A stretch of DNA of 64,000 nt. Origin: Bacillus sp. es.036. GTDB taxonomy: Bacteria > Bacillota > Bacilli > Bacillales > Guptibacillaceae. Made by a program: the position numbers and the translations under genes. The stretch is taken from the NCBI RefSeq assembly GCF_002563635.1, contig NZ_PDIZ01000001.1, positions 2,914,001 to 2,978,000 of the forward strand, given 5' to 3'. This document shows, piece by piece, positions 26,828-36,784 of this stretch (its first letter is position 1; the number at the start of each line of letters is the position of its first letter). Below the pieces are notes generated by a model. The model ran no database searches. It had not been told where the DNA came from and saw only the letters and a program-made list of their open reading frames with translations.

Positions 26828-28050
26828 TGGGACCAACCTTTTACATTATCCTGAGTAGATTCCAGTAAACGCGCTAAATTCTTCGATAATTCCTGTCGAT
26901 TATATTTTAATAACATTTTGCTTCGAACATCTTTTTCTAAATGCTCCATAATTTCAGGAGTAGAAGCAGCCTCTAATACAACGTTCGCTAAAGATTCCGC
27001 ATTCTCTGGTTCAAAAAAGAGACCTGCATTTAAGCTTTTAACAATTTCTTTTGATTCTCCCCCGATTCCGAGAAGTATCGGTTTGTTCATTGCAAGGCAA
27101 TCAAATAATTTTGATGGAATTGTAATATCAAAAAGAGGATGATTTTTCAAAATAACAAGACAAAGGTCAGCGGCAGCATAGAAGCCATTCAACTCCTGCT
27201 TCGCTCGACTATCCAGAATTAAAACATTGTGTAAATCCTTCTCTTTTTGATACCTTAGAAGCCTTTCTTTTTCAGCACCTTCACCTATAAGCACAAAAGT
27301 AATCGTAGGAACATCTTTTAAACGATAAGCTGCTTCTAACACCGTTTGAAGTCCCTGAGCTATCCCCATATTACCAGCATACAGAATTAGAAATTGATCT
27401 TCTAGATAATGTTCTTTACGGACCCTCACACCTTCTTCAGGGACAAGCATTCCCATTTCAGTTGGATTAACACCATTTGTGATAACATCAATTTTATTTT
27501 CAGGTATCCCTTTTTCTATGAGATAGTCTTTATATCCATGTGTCACCACAATGATATGGTCCGCCTTTTTATAAAGGAACCACTCTAATTTCCGAGCCAT
27601 CGTTAATAGCTTTTTATTATTAATTTGATTTAAAACTTCAGCAAAATCCACCCATAAATCTCGCACTTCAATAACAAACTTGGCACGTTTCAGTTTACTC
27701 AATACGTAACCTGATAAGCCTACGAAAAGCTGTGGTGTTGTTGCAAAAACTACGTCAGGTTTTTTCGCAAATATTCCCGCAATAATAGAAGTTGTCATAA
27801 ACGAGAAATAATTTAACATTCTTCTTACCGTACTCTTTTTTGTGTCCTGTACAACAAAAGAACGTATCACATTCAAACCAAGGTGCGCACTGGAATGAAA
27901 TAACTTTTTGGAAGAAACATGATTAGGAAAAGCCGTAACAACCGTAACTTCACAGCCTTCTTCTACCAAATTCATTGACATATCATAGGCACGTGCCTGC
28001 GCAGCACCTATCTCGGGCGGGAAATGTTGAGATAGATATAAAATCTTCAT
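26824..28050 (-). CDS. GT4-type glycosyltransferase (WbuB/WcaI-like)
   Basis: A 408-residue GT-B enzyme: MKILYLSQHFPPEIGAAQAR is the usual start of WbuB-type transferases for amino sugars; C-terminal YAGNMGIAQGLQTVLEAA and ITIPSKLFDCLAMNKPILLG carry the nucleotide-sugar binding site. First gene of the three-gene operon ending with the LCP protein. A small perfect palindrome (TTCATTA...TAATGAA, 28098-28118) lies in its leader. Confidence 0.88.
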   Translation of the reverse strand: MKILYLSQHFPPEIGAAQARAYDMSMNLVEEGCEVTVVTAFPNHVSSKKLFHSSAHLGLNVIRSFVVQDTKKSTVRRMLNYFSFMTTSIIAGIFAKKPDVVFATTPQLFVGLSGYVLSKLKRAKFVIEVRDLWVDFAEVLNQINNKKLLTMARKLEWFLYKKADHIIVVTHGYKDYLIEKGIPENKIDVITNGVNPTEMGMLVPEEGVRVRKEHYLEDQFLILYAGNMGIAQGLQTVLEAAYRLKDVPTITFVLIGEGAEKERLLRYQKEKDLHNVLILDSRAKQELNGFYAAADLCLVILKNHPLFDITIPSKLFDCLAMNKPILLGIGGESKEIVKSLNAGLFFEPENAESLANVVLEAASTPEIMEHLEKDVRSKMLLKYNRQELSKNLARLLESTQDNVKGWSQ

Positions 28051-28225
28051 AATGAATCCTTTCCCTCTTAACCAGAATACGACATAAAAACACTTCTTTC
28101 ATTATACTTCGTAATGAATCGAAAGAAAAGTTGATTAAGAAAAGCATTGGAAGTGTAAACGAAATTTTACAATTAGTTAATAAACTTATTTTATTTAGTG
28201 ATAACATTCCCTTTTGCACATGCAA

Positions 28226-28251
28226 AAAGTCCGGTAAACTCACCAGACTTT
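28226..28251 (-). terminator. Terminator overlapping the 3-prime end of the 28240-29304 gene
   Basis: AAAGTC-CGGT-AAACTC-ACC-A-GACTTT with a TTTTTGC tail on the minus strand. One mismatch in the stem. Confidence 0.65.
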
Positions 28252-29304
28252 CTGAAACTTGGATAAATTTTGTAGTAGTTCAAAATATTGTTTAACTACA
28301 TGTTGAATGGAATAGTCTCTTTTTACTTTTTTAATACCGCTGTTGATTTGTATTTTTCTCTCCTCTTTATTATCAAGAAGACGATGAACAATCGATTCAC
28401 ATGAGTCTAAATCATGTAACTTGTACGTTAGCCTTTGAAGAGTTCCTTCATAAATTTCAGGGATCGCTCCAACTGTTGGGGCAACCGCTGGACATCCGCA
28501 GGCCATGGCTTCAATGAGGCTCATTCCAAAGGATTCACCTTTTGATGTACTTACGGTACAACCGCCGCTATCGGCCACCAATGAATAAAGATCTGGCATT
28601 TCGTTATATTCCATGCGATCAATCCATTGGATATGAAGATTCCGCTTATTTATCTCTTCAAAAAGATGCCTTGTTGCTTTAATTGAAGCGGTTTCTCCGC
28701 CGATAATCCAAAACACACAGTCATCACGTTGTGTAGAGATTTTTTCAGCAAGGGTTAAAAAACCTTGCCAATTTTTATGATCGTTTAATTTCCCAACCCA
28801 ACAAATAATTTTTTTATTTGTAAGAGGCTCAACTTGTTTAGGTGAGAATAATGATGTATCCAGGCAATTAGGAATAACATACGTTTGTTCTTCAGGAGCC
28901 GAATAGTCTGCAACGATTCGTTCCTTACTATAATTCGAAGGAACAATATATCCACGAAAATGACGCTGCTCATCTTCTACCAAATAGTTCAGCTTATAGG
29001 AAATGCCATGAACCTCTTGAATGATAGGAACCTCACAGTGTACGTCTATTAGGTAATCTGTCATTTCCTTTGTATCAATAGCAATAATTAAATCAAACTG
29101 ATGCTTTTTCACATAATCATGAACACTAGCAGGGTCATCTGTCACTTTGATTTGATCGAAGTCTCCAAAGGCGGTCCTACCTCCATGATCAGAAAGAAAG
29201 ATAAAGTGAGGATCACTGACAGATCTGAGAAATTCGAGTCTATTTGCCAACTGAGTGGTTACGCCACCTAATAACAAGTAGCGATAAATATATAGGATTT
29301 TCAT
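28240..29304 (-). CDS. GT4-type glycosyltransferase
   Basis: A 354-residue GT-B protein: MKILYIYRYLLLGGVTTQLA (N-terminal acceptor domain with GGVT), then KKIICWVGKLNDHKNWQGFL and SKGESFGMSLIEAMACGCPAVAP, the classical E-x7-E sugar-nucleotide motif. The ATG at 29304 overlaps the stop of the previous gene in an ATGA arrangement and has GGGAGGGGAG upstream, so translation of the pair is coupled. Substrate unknown. Confidence 0.88.
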   Translation of the reverse strand: MKILYIYRYLLLGGVTTQLANRLEFLRSVSDPHFIFLSDHGGRTAFGDFDQIKVTDDPASVHDYVKKHQFDLIIAIDTKEMTDYLIDVHCEVPIIQEVHGISYKLNYLVEDEQRHFRGYIVPSNYSKERIVADYSAPEEQTYVIPNCLDTSLFSPKQVEPLTNKKIICWVGKLNDHKNWQGFLTLAEKISTQRDDCVFWIIGGETASIKATRHLFEEINKRNLHIQWIDRMEYNEMPDLYSLVADSGGCTVSTSKGESFGMSLIEAMACGCPAVAPTVGAIPEIYEGTLQRLTYKLHDLDSCESIVHRLLDNKEERKIQINSGIKKVKRDYSIQHVVKQYFELLQNLSKFQKVW

Positions 29305-30992
29305 TGTATTTCTCTCCCCTCCCACACGCCAATCGCTTCCTCTAAAAATCCACTTAATGTCTCCTCTTCATCAAGTGACCATACTTTCTGATCTTGTATA
29401 GAAGCACTCCAATCATTAGTAACTAATAGTGGAATACCTATGGTTTTCATCATCTTAATGGATACGATTGGCTCACTTTGTCGAAATGGCAGAAAGCCAA
29501 ATGTCCATTTTCCCACTCTTTTCCTTAACTCATCTTCATTTGTATACTCTTTTATCATAAGTCTTTTTGTGTTGATTGGAATAGCATCTGGAAGATTATA
29601 ACCGATAAGTTCCACCGCCACCTTTTGGTTAGCTACCAACATTTCCTTAATGGCACGATAATCTACTCGTTCCAGGTTTCCAACGTAGCCTATAACAATT
29701 CGCTTTTCTTCATCAGCTATAGGCATTTCCTTTAATTCCCTTTCCTTCTTTTCAAATGGAAGATAGCTGTTCATTCTAGTAATAAAGCTATCAGGGTTAA
29801 GACTGCCAACTAAAAAGCTATGAATCTCTTGGTCTGCTATTTCATTTGGAAAATAATAGACACTCCACTTTTTCCACTGTAATCGGCCAAGCCTTTTAGC
29901 TAGCTGATGATCTTGAACGGTTACAAACATTTCAGGAGAGTCGAATAAGTGAAGATGTTCATAAAATTCTGTACGACTAATTTGGAATAAGTTTGAACCT
30001 GCCCAATAAATAGGAGCAAATCTCTGAAACTCGTCTCCATTTACATAAACAACATTTTTCCCCTTATTATGAGAGAGCACATCTACTAGCTGATGTGAAA
30101 AAACAAGGCTATTTTTTCGATATAAATGATTTTCTCCAAATATAATCGTTATGTTTCCAACTGTTAGAAAGCGACTAAGCTGGTCATGCAGGTCACATTT
30201 TTTCGTATGTATCACGGTTTCATTAGATTTTTGAGATAGTTCCTTTTTTTCTTCAGATGAAAGTTCCAATTGAGCAATAAGAGCTTCATGTTTCTTTCTT
30301 ATAAAAGGAATGCTGTTCACTAATTTATTCTTTTCTTGAAGTCGTGCTAGTTCTTCTGTTTTTTTCTCTTCAAGCTTTTCCTGTATCGCCTTAACGTAAT
30401 CTTTGTTTATTCTGTCAATTATTTCTTGCATCTCATTTAATAAAATTTCTACTGCGTTTTCTGAATGATCAGGTGCTTTTGTTATATTTCTTAGTACGAC
30501 ATTAACATAGTGTTCATCGACACGGTGATCAATATTTTCATTGCTTGAGAAAATAGCTCCCCACTCATCTTTTAATTGGATCGCCTGTCTAAGTTTTTCC
30601 GTTACGATGATTTTTCCATTCGGCTTAATAAGTCTTTGCACTTCATCATTATAGGCAGGCAGAATTTCAGCTAAAGCATCTTCAATAATAAGCACATCGA
30701 AGTAATTTGTTGGAAATGGAATTTCTTCTGAAAGATCTCCTGTCCAAAATGAGCTTGTACTATTTACCATTGACGGATGATCGAGAATAGAAAAATTATC
30801 ACTAGAAACAATAAGGTTTACCATATCTAATTGAGTATCTTCATTAACAATGGAAAGAATCCCGGGTGTTTGGCTTATATGAAGAATGTGTTTTCCTGAT
30901 GCTCTAGAGCCACACCATCTTAATCTCGACCGTTGAGGTTCAGGAATGGATAAAGTTTCACTTTGTAAATGCACTAACTGATTTTTTAACAT
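29301..30992 (-). CDS. Composite protein: methyltransferase-like domain, coiled coil, GT-B-like domain
   Basis: A 563-residue protein with no close relative I can name. Residues about 25-170 look like a Rossmann methyltransferase fold (KHILHISQTPGIL; GDLSEEIPFPTNYFDVLIIEDALAEI; VQRLIKPNGKIIVTE), but the usual D-x-G-x-G-x-G cofactor loop is absent. A charged coiled coil follows (about 185-275, EKLEEKKTEELARLQEKNK). The C-terminal part (about 285-560) resembles a glycosyltransferase: IVIGYVGNLERVDYRAI and FGFLPFRQSEPIVSIKMMKT. GGAGAG precedes the ATG. First of a two-gene unit with the GT at 28240. The polymer-building role is inferred from context. Confidence 0.6.
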   Translation of the reverse strand: MLKNQLVHLQSETLSIPEPQRSRLRWCGSRASGKHILHISQTPGILSIVNEDTQLDMVNLIVSSDNFSILDHPSMVNSTSSFWTGDLSEEIPFPTNYFDVLIIEDALAEILPAYNDEVQRLIKPNGKIIVTEKLRQAIQLKDEWGAIFSSNENIDHRVDEHYVNVVLRNITKAPDHSENAVEILLNEMQEIIDRINKDYVKAIQEKLEEKKTEELARLQEKNKLVNSIPFIRKKHEALIAQLELSSEEKKELSQKSNETVIHTKKCDLHDQLSRFLTVGNITIIFGENHLYRKNSLVFSHQLVDVLSHNKGKNVVYVNGDEFQRFAPIYWAGSNLFQISRTEFYEHLHLFDSPEMFVTVQDHQLAKRLGRLQWKKWSVYYFPNEIADQEIHSFLVGSLNPDSFITRMNSYLPFEKKERELKEMPIADEEKRIVIGYVGNLERVDYRAIKEMLVANQKVAVELIGYNLPDAIPINTKRLMIKEYTNEDELRKRVGKWTFGFLPFRQSEPIVSIKMMKTIGIPLLVTNDWSASIQDQKVWSLDEEETLSGFLEEAIGVWEGREIQ

Positions 30993-31144
30993 GCCACTCT
31001 CCTGATTCTACTGCACAGGCAGCTAATGAATTGGATACCATTTATTTGCATTATAGCTGATTCCACACATTCAAAAAAGGATTGTGGGCCATTTCCTGAT
31101 AGAATTACGGATTTATAATAAGTTAGAGATGATCCTTTGTAAAA

Positions 31145-31172
31145 AAAGCTGCCGGACAATCCGACAGCTTTT
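31145..31172 (-). terminator. Terminator after the tagG-to-31184 operon
   Basis: AAAGCTG-C-CGGA-CAA-TCCG-A-CAGCTTT, 12 bases after the gene stop, with A-rich flank giving U-run on the minus strand. It ends a seven-gene run beginning at 39495. Confidence 0.85.
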
Positions 31173-31183
31173 CATTCGTACGT

Positions 31184-31882
31184 TTAACCCCAAAAATTAC
31201 TAAGAATTTGGTTCTTTTCGTTTTCATCTTCAATTAATCCATCGATATAACGGTTTTCAAAAGATGTAGACATGTTATTCGAGTGAATGACTTGAACGTA
31301 GTTTCTTGGCTCTAATAATTCATGGTTAAGGCTGTGGACGGATAGATGACCTTTAACCGGGTGACGCTTACCATCAAGATACTCTGCCACATTATAAATG
31401 AGCGTATAAAAAGGTGGTGATTTGATTTTAGCTGTTGCCACCTTATCTGAATACTCATCATAAAAGTAGCCGTACTGATTAATAAGCGCTTCAGTACCTT
31501 CTGCAGGTTGATGGTTTTTTAGAAATTCAAAGTAGCCTTTATGGTACATATCGTCAGAATCAATTCGTGCAAAGTATACTTCATCGTAATCCTGAATTTC
31601 ACGCTCTAACGTTTTATTATAAGCATTCTTAGGCACAAATTTAATGTTTTCCGAAAGTGGATCGTGCTGGTTCAGCGCATTCATTACGTGCTCTTCAGAA
31701 CGCTGATCATATTGAAGAATCGTTGTGAAATCTTGATTTGTTTGTGCTTTAAGGCTTCTACATGTGTATTTCATGAAAATCCCCATACGATGATCGATCC
31801 ATTCCTTCGTTAAACGATTATCATTCACATCAGTTAACGCCCAATTATTAAATGCGATTGGTACCAAGATTTTTCGTTTCAT
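31184..31882 (-). CDS. Putative glycosyltransferase, rhamnosyltransferase-like (DxDD type)
   Basis: A 232-residue protein with a GT-A-like layout: KILVPIAFNNW at the N-terminus, RSLKAQTNQDFTTILQYD, and the metal-binding motif VYFARIDSDDMYHKGYFEF near residue 105. It resembles proteins annotated as putative rhamnosyl transferases, but the sugar is not determined. The ATG at 31882 follows GGGAGAG by eight bases. Last gene of the large operon. Confidence 0.6.
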   Translation of the reverse strand: MKRKILVPIAFNNWALTDVNDNRLTKEWIDHRMGIFMKYTCRSLKAQTNQDFTTILQYDQRSEEHVMNALNQHDPLSENIKFVPKNAYNKTLEREIQDYDEVYFARIDSDDMYHKGYFEFLKNHQPAEGTEALINQYGYFYDEYSDKVATAKIKSPPFYTLIYNVAEYLDGKRHPVKGHLSVHSLNHELLEPRNYVQVIHSNNMSTSFENRYIDGLIEDENEKNQILSNFWG

Positions 31883-31907
31883 CTTCATCACTCTCCCATT
31901 TTAATTT

Positions 31908-34031
31908 CTACTGATTCACTGTTGCGTTTTGTACAATCATTTCCGCCATTTGTTGTGCCCCATTTTCTTTCATTAATGAAAGAGCACTTCTTCTCATGTT
32001 TTGATTGTTTTCTTCATCAAGCGCTTCTTTAATGGCTTTTTCAAAATCAGCTGCACCAGGATCTCTTAAAACGATCGCAGCTCCAGCGTTTCCAGCAATC
32101 ATAGCTCTTGCCACTTGATCATCCGTTTTTGTATTTTCATTCGGAATTAAGATTGATGGCACTCCGAAATACATGACTTCGTGGAAAGTGTTGTAACCAG
32201 TAGCTGTTACGATCAAATCAAATGCGTTGAAATAAATGGAATTTGGATAGTCTCTCAATGTAAGAACACGATCCATTTTTAAATCCATTCGATTCCCAAT
32301 AATGGATTCTCCAATGACGACGAAGACATCGTCTCTTTTTAACAACTCATTCAATAGGATGGAAATCGTTGAGTGAATATCATTGATTTTCCCAGCGCCA
32401 AGCTGAACGTATACCATTTTCATACCTTCTGGAATGTTCCACTGGCGACGGACACTTTCACGGTCTTTCAGTTCTTGTCGGTCTAGATATAAAACTGGTT
32501 CACAGAATGTTTTTATTCCTTCTTTTCTCATACTGTTTTCCCCACCAGCTTCACCCGGCACATACACTTCATCGAATTCTGCTTCTTTGGTTTCCACCAA
32601 CTCAGCCTTACCTTCCTTATGCTGACCACGCTTTACCCAAATCTTTCTTAATCCGTCTTTTTTTCGCATCGAAGCAACCAGACCGGCATATGGAAAGGCG
32701 CCATCAAACACAATTGTTTCAGGTTGGTGAATGCCAATGACCGTTTCAAGATGATCACGTAACATTGCATTCCACTGTTTGGCACTCATTTCTTTTGGAA
32801 ACAGCATCTTAGATGGTAAGTGGTAGCCAAGAAAACCTTCCTGCAAAATCAAATGCATTGCTGAGCTGGTCGTATGGAAAATAATTTTTTTCGAGGGATC
32901 AATCCGCTTCACTCGTCTCGCAATCGCAAGTAGTCTTGTTAAATGGCCAAGGCCCGCACCGTTAGTTGGCACAAAAAGAATAGCATTCCCATCATTAATT
33001 GGTTCAATTTCAAACGAGCCAGACCCATTTTTGATCCGTCCAATTTTCCCACTTTTAGCATCTCGGTAAATGCGAAGTAACCTTTTTGGTAACCGAATGG
33101 CTCGTCCAAATGACTTCGTTGATCCCATTACCGCATCACCAATCAAATACCGGGTAGATGCATTTGAATCCATATGGTTTACGATGTGTTGAGCGCGATT
33201 ATATTTTCTTGTCACTTGAGACAGTTGCTTTTCCTTCTTATTTGAATCACGTTTTAGATTTTTAAGTTGTTCGTTCAAATCTCTAATTTGGAACTGTTGC
33301 TGAATCATTTGCTCCATGTTTTGATTCGCTACTGCTGTGGCAATCGCGTCATCTGTATCTTCACTACTTGGCTTACTTTCCACCAGAACTGCGGTCAACT
33401 TCTGATGAGCTTTTTCAAGCTTTAATATAGCTGCTAACAGCCCACTTGTCACTTCTTGTTTAATTCGGTCTTCAGGAAGTGCGGTCCGAGGTTCACCGAT
33501 GAAGAATAAATAGCCGTCTTCAAATCCCATTGAAGTGGCAATAAAGAATTGATTTAAACTTAGAACAACTTCCGAAATATCTTCTGTAATTTCTTCGTTA
33601 ATCGGAAATTTCACCGCCAGGCTGCCATTCAATTCTTCTGACAAAATACGATGAAGTGCCAAAAGAAAGCCTTCCTCGTAAAACCTTCGTGTAAAATTCC
33701 CTTCAAGAAGAACCATTTCAGAATGGTACGCTTCCAGTTCTGCTGCACGATAGTAATTCACTTTTTGAAGGTTTATATTCTCTTGAAGCTCCTGAGGTAA
33801 GGAGCTAACCATTTTTCTTTTCTTTTGTAAATCCTCATCAAAACGAACAAGTTCTGTCACACGTTGATCTACTCTTGCTAGTTCTAATGAAGCTTGTGTT
33901 TCCCCATCACCAGAAAGAATAAGAAGGGAATTTGCTTTTCTTCCGTTTGCAATCAGTCTGTTATTTAAGCAACCCTCATTGATCAGTACCTCAATATTTT
34001 CTGTATAAAATGGGCTAACATCAAATTTCAT
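31908..34031 (-). CDS. Composite protein: methyltransferase-like domain, coiled coil, MurG-like glycosyltransferase
   Basis: A 707-residue protein. Residues about 1-220 look like a degenerate methyltransferase fold (NSLLILSGDGETQASLELA; MVLLEGNFTRRFYEEGFLLALHRIL) without a clear cofactor-binding loop. A coiled coil spans about 235-285 (QFQIRDLNEQLKNLKRDSNK). The C-terminal half is a GT28/MurG-type GT-B domain: FVPTNGAGLGHLTRLLAIAR near 345, YVQLGAGKIND, and LIVTATGYNTFHEVMYFGVP with the usual asparagine-histidine-glutamate cluster. Same domain order as the protein at 29301-30992. AAAGGAG precedes the ATG. Confidence 0.7.
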   Translation of the reverse strand: MKFDVSPFYTENIEVLINEGCLNNRLIANGRKANSLLILSGDGETQASLELARVDQRVTELVRFDEDLQKKRKMVSSLPQELQENINLQKVNYYRAAELEAYHSEMVLLEGNFTRRFYEEGFLLALHRILSEELNGSLAVKFPINEEITEDISEVVLSLNQFFIATSMGFEDGYLFFIGEPRTALPEDRIKQEVTSGLLAAILKLEKAHQKLTAVLVESKPSSEDTDDAIATAVANQNMEQMIQQQFQIRDLNEQLKNLKRDSNKKEKQLSQVTRKYNRAQHIVNHMDSNASTRYLIGDAVMGSTKSFGRAIRLPKRLLRIYRDAKSGKIGRIKNGSGSFEIEPINDGNAILFVPTNGAGLGHLTRLLAIARRVKRIDPSKKIIFHTTSSAMHLILQEGFLGYHLPSKMLFPKEMSAKQWNAMLRDHLETVIGIHQPETIVFDGAFPYAGLVASMRKKDGLRKIWVKRGQHKEGKAELVETKEAEFDEVYVPGEAGGENSMRKEGIKTFCEPVLYLDRQELKDRESVRRQWNIPEGMKMVYVQLGAGKINDIHSTISILLNELLKRDDVFVVIGESIIGNRMDLKMDRVLTLRDYPNSIYFNAFDLIVTATGYNTFHEVMYFGVPSILIPNENTKTDDQVARAMIAGNAGAAIVLRDPGAADFEKAIKEALDEENNQNMRRSALSLMKENGAQQMAEMIVQNATVNQ

Positions 34032-34054
34032 GTAGAATTCTCCTTTTACATCAA

Positions 34055-35425
34055 TTACTTAGGGTTTACACTTGAATTTTCTTCAACATTCGTAGGTAAA
34101 TCAAAGTTTTGCTGGCCACCAAGTAGCGTCACTTTACCTTTCGAATCTTTGTAGTTCTTCGTTACATTCCGCGTGTCATAAATTAGTTTCGAGCGATCAA
34201 TGACATAATCATAATCCACTGTGGTATGATCAGTTGCAATCACAACAAGATCAGCGTCATCAAGATTCTGGTCATTTAACTCAACGGAATAAACAACTTC
34301 TTCACCATTCTTAAAGCTTGAAACAAACGGATCATGGTAATACACATGTGCTCCCTTATCTTCAAGAAGGCGATAAATTTCAAGTGCTGGAGATTCGCGA
34401 AGATCATCGATGTTCTTCTTATAAGCCATACCTAAAATAAAGATTTTAGATCCTTTAATGGATTTCTCATTATCATTTAAAATATCTGCAGCCTGATTCA
34501 GCGCATAGCGCGGCATGTTTCCATTCACGTCACTCGCAAGCTCAATAAATCGGTTATAGAAGTTAAACATTTTCGCTTTCCAAGAGAGATATGCTGGATC
34601 AAGTGGGATGCAGTGACCGCCAATTCCTGGTCCCGGATAGAAAGGCATATACCCGAATGGCTTTGTAGCAGCAGCATCAATCACTTCCCATGCATTGATT
34701 CCCATACGATCGCACATCATCGTTAGTTCGTTTACGAGGCCAATGTTAACGCTCCGGAACGTGTTCTCAAGAAGCTTCACCATTTCAGCAACGCTTGTTG
34801 AACTAACTGGAACAATATTTTCTAGGAATGAACTATAAAGAGATACGCCTAGCTCAAGACACGGTTTCGTTGCACCGCCAAGTACTTTAGGTGTATTTTT
34901 TGTATTAAATTGCTGGTTACCTGGGTCAACACGCTCTGGTGAGAAACAAAGGAAGAAGTCTTCTCCTGCACGGAAAGAAGTCTTTTCTTCAATGACAGCT
35001 TTAATTAATTCATCTGTTGTACCTGGATAAGTTGTACTTTCCAGAACAACAAGCGTACCTTCTGTCATATAATCAACTAACTTTTCAACGACAGCATTGA
35101 TATAAGAAACGTCCGGTTCTTTTGTTTTGGCAAGTGGTGTCGGAACACAAATACTAACAGCATCTAATTTAGAGATAACTGAAAAGTCATCTCCTGGGAA
35201 AAAGTTCTTTCCGATAATGGATTCTACCTGTTCATCGGAAATATCCATCACATAACTCTTCCCGTTATTTAGAATGTCCATTTTTTCTTTAGATACATCG
35301 ATTCCATATACTTCAAAACCCTTTTGTGCCATTTCAACCGCAAGGGGAAGTCCTACATAGCCAAGTCCAATAACTCCTACACGTGCATTACCTGTTTCAA
35401 ACTTTGTTAACAATGCTTCCTTCAT
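34055..35425 (-). CDS. Nucleotide-sugar 6-dehydrogenase, WbpA-like
   Basis: A 456-residue NAD-dependent enzyme of the UDP-glucose/UDP-ManNAc dehydrogenase family: VGVIGLGYVGLPLAVEMAQ (NAD fold), CVPTPLAKTKEPD, ESTTYPGTT, and the catalytic cysteine in PGPGIGGHCIPLDP. By eye it resembles WbpA-type UDP-GlcNAc 6-dehydrogenases more than WecC. The ATG at 35425 is preceded by AAAGGA at eight bases; the ATG at 35434 abuts that site. It lies 12 bases after the next dehydrogenase gene. Confidence 0.85.
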   Translation of the reverse strand: MKEALLTKFETGNARVGVIGLGYVGLPLAVEMAQKGFEVYGIDVSKEKMDILNNGKSYVMDISDEQVESIIGKNFFPGDDFSVISKLDAVSICVPTPLAKTKEPDVSYINAVVEKLVDYMTEGTLVVLESTTYPGTTDELIKAVIEEKTSFRAGEDFFLCFSPERVDPGNQQFNTKNTPKVLGGATKPCLELGVSLYSSFLENIVPVSSTSVAEMVKLLENTFRSVNIGLVNELTMMCDRMGINAWEVIDAAATKPFGYMPFYPGPGIGGHCIPLDPAYLSWKAKMFNFYNRFIELASDVNGNMPRYALNQAADILNDNEKSIKGSKIFILGMAYKKNIDDLRESPALEIYRLLEDKGAHVYYHDPFVSSFKNGEEVVYSVELNDQNLDDADLVVIATDHTTVDYDYVIDRSKLIYDTRNVTKNYKDSKGKVTLLGGQQNFDLPTNVEENSSVNPK

Positions 35426-35437
35426 CTCATTCATCCT

Positions 35438-36721
35438 TTATAAATGTAATAAATTCGTGTTGATTTGGGATTTCCCCACTTTTTCATATTGAAAGCCAGC
35501 TTCTTCTGCCTGTTGTTTACTTATTATATTCTTCGTATCATAAAGCAACGTATGGCGCATTAACGCTGCTAATGTTTCAAGTTTCAAATCTTTATATTCA
35601 TTATGATCTGTTAAAATCACCAGACAATCTGAATGTCGTACCGTATCTTCAATCGTATCTAATTGATTCGCAATCCTCTTATCCACGACATAAGGATCAT
35701 GAACCGCACATTCAATCCCCATATCTTCGAGTTCTTGCAATATGGTAAGGGAAGGACTTTCACGTGCATCACCAATATTTCCTTTGTAGGCAAGTCCAAG
35801 CAGAGAAACTTTCGGGTTCGAAAGCCCTTCTGTTCGTTCCTTAATTTGATTCGCAATCTTTTTGGGAACTCCATCATTAATGGCTCTTGCTGTTTGAATG
35901 AGCTTTGCATCCCCTGGACTTGCTTCTACTAGAAACCATGGATCAACAGCTATGCAATGCCCACCAACTCCAGGTCCTGGGGAATGTACATTCACCCTTG
36001 GATGGCAGTTCGCTAATTCAACAGCTTTCCAAATATCGCACCCTACCTGTTCTGCAATACGTGCCAATTCGTTAGCTAACGCAATATTTACATCACGGTA
36101 CGTATTCTCCATTAATTTTACCATTTCTGCAGTCGTGGCATCAGTCTGGTGAATCATTCCTTTTACAAAGATTTTGTAAATTCCCTCTGTTCTGATACTA
36201 GAGGCCGCATTCACTCCACCAACAATACGATTATTATTCACAAGTTCATCAAGCAGCTTACCAGGTAAAACACGTTCAGGAGAATAGGCAACATACAGGT
36301 CTTTCCCCACCTTAAGGCCTGATGATTCTAGAATAGGTGAAAGCACCTTCAACGTTGTGCCGGGAGGACTTGTCGATTCAAGAATAACGATATTTCCTTC
36401 CTTTAATAAAGGCTGAATCATTTCAGCAGCAGAGCGTACATAATTTAAGTTTGCTGTTTTATCTGGATTGACAGGAGTAGGCACCGCGATAATGAATCCA
36501 TCTGCCGCGATCGGCTCTGTGCCGAACGTTAAGCGGCCAGAGTCGACTGCTTCAACAAGCATATCCCCTAAGCCTGGTTCTTCAATATGCAGTGTTTTAT
36601 TCTTTAACGTCTCAATCACTTGCTCATTAATATCCACACCATGCACTTGAACGCCGTGCCTTGCAAACATAACAGCTGTCGGTAACCCGATGTATCCAAG
36701 GCCCATTACGACAAGTTTCAT
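35438..36721 (-). CDS. UDP-N-acetyl-D-mannosamine dehydrogenase-like (WecC type)
   Basis: A 427-residue dehydrogenase: MKLVVMGLGYIGLPTAVMFA, VPTPVNPDKTANLNYV, ESTSPPGTT and the catalytic cysteine in HSPGPGVGGHCIAVDPWF, all WecC hallmarks. It would oxidise UDP-ManNAc, made by MnaA (42742-43884), to UDP-ManNAcA. The ATG at 36721 has GAGGAG eight bases upstream. Two different dehydrogenases side by side suggest two uronic acids in one polymer. Confidence 0.88.
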   Translation of the reverse strand: MKLVVMGLGYIGLPTAVMFARHGVQVHGVDINEQVIETLKNKTLHIEEPGLGDMLVEAVDSGRLTFGTEPIAADGFIIAVPTPVNPDKTANLNYVRSAAEMIQPLLKEGNIVILESTSPPGTTLKVLSPILESSGLKVGKDLYVAYSPERVLPGKLLDELVNNNRIVGGVNAASSIRTEGIYKIFVKGMIHQTDATTAEMVKLMENTYRDVNIALANELARIAEQVGCDIWKAVELANCHPRVNVHSPGPGVGGHCIAVDPWFLVEASPGDAKLIQTARAINDGVPKKIANQIKERTEGLSNPKVSLLGLAYKGNIGDARESPSLTILQELEDMGIECAVHDPYVVDKRIANQLDTIEDTVRHSDCLVILTDHNEYKDLKLETLAALMRHTLLYDTKNIISKQQAEEAGFQYEKVGKSQINTNLLHL

Positions 36722-36784
36722 AATCACAACTCCTCACTCACAGTAACTTCAGAAATAAATGTGGTAACCACATTTCCTTGTTGT

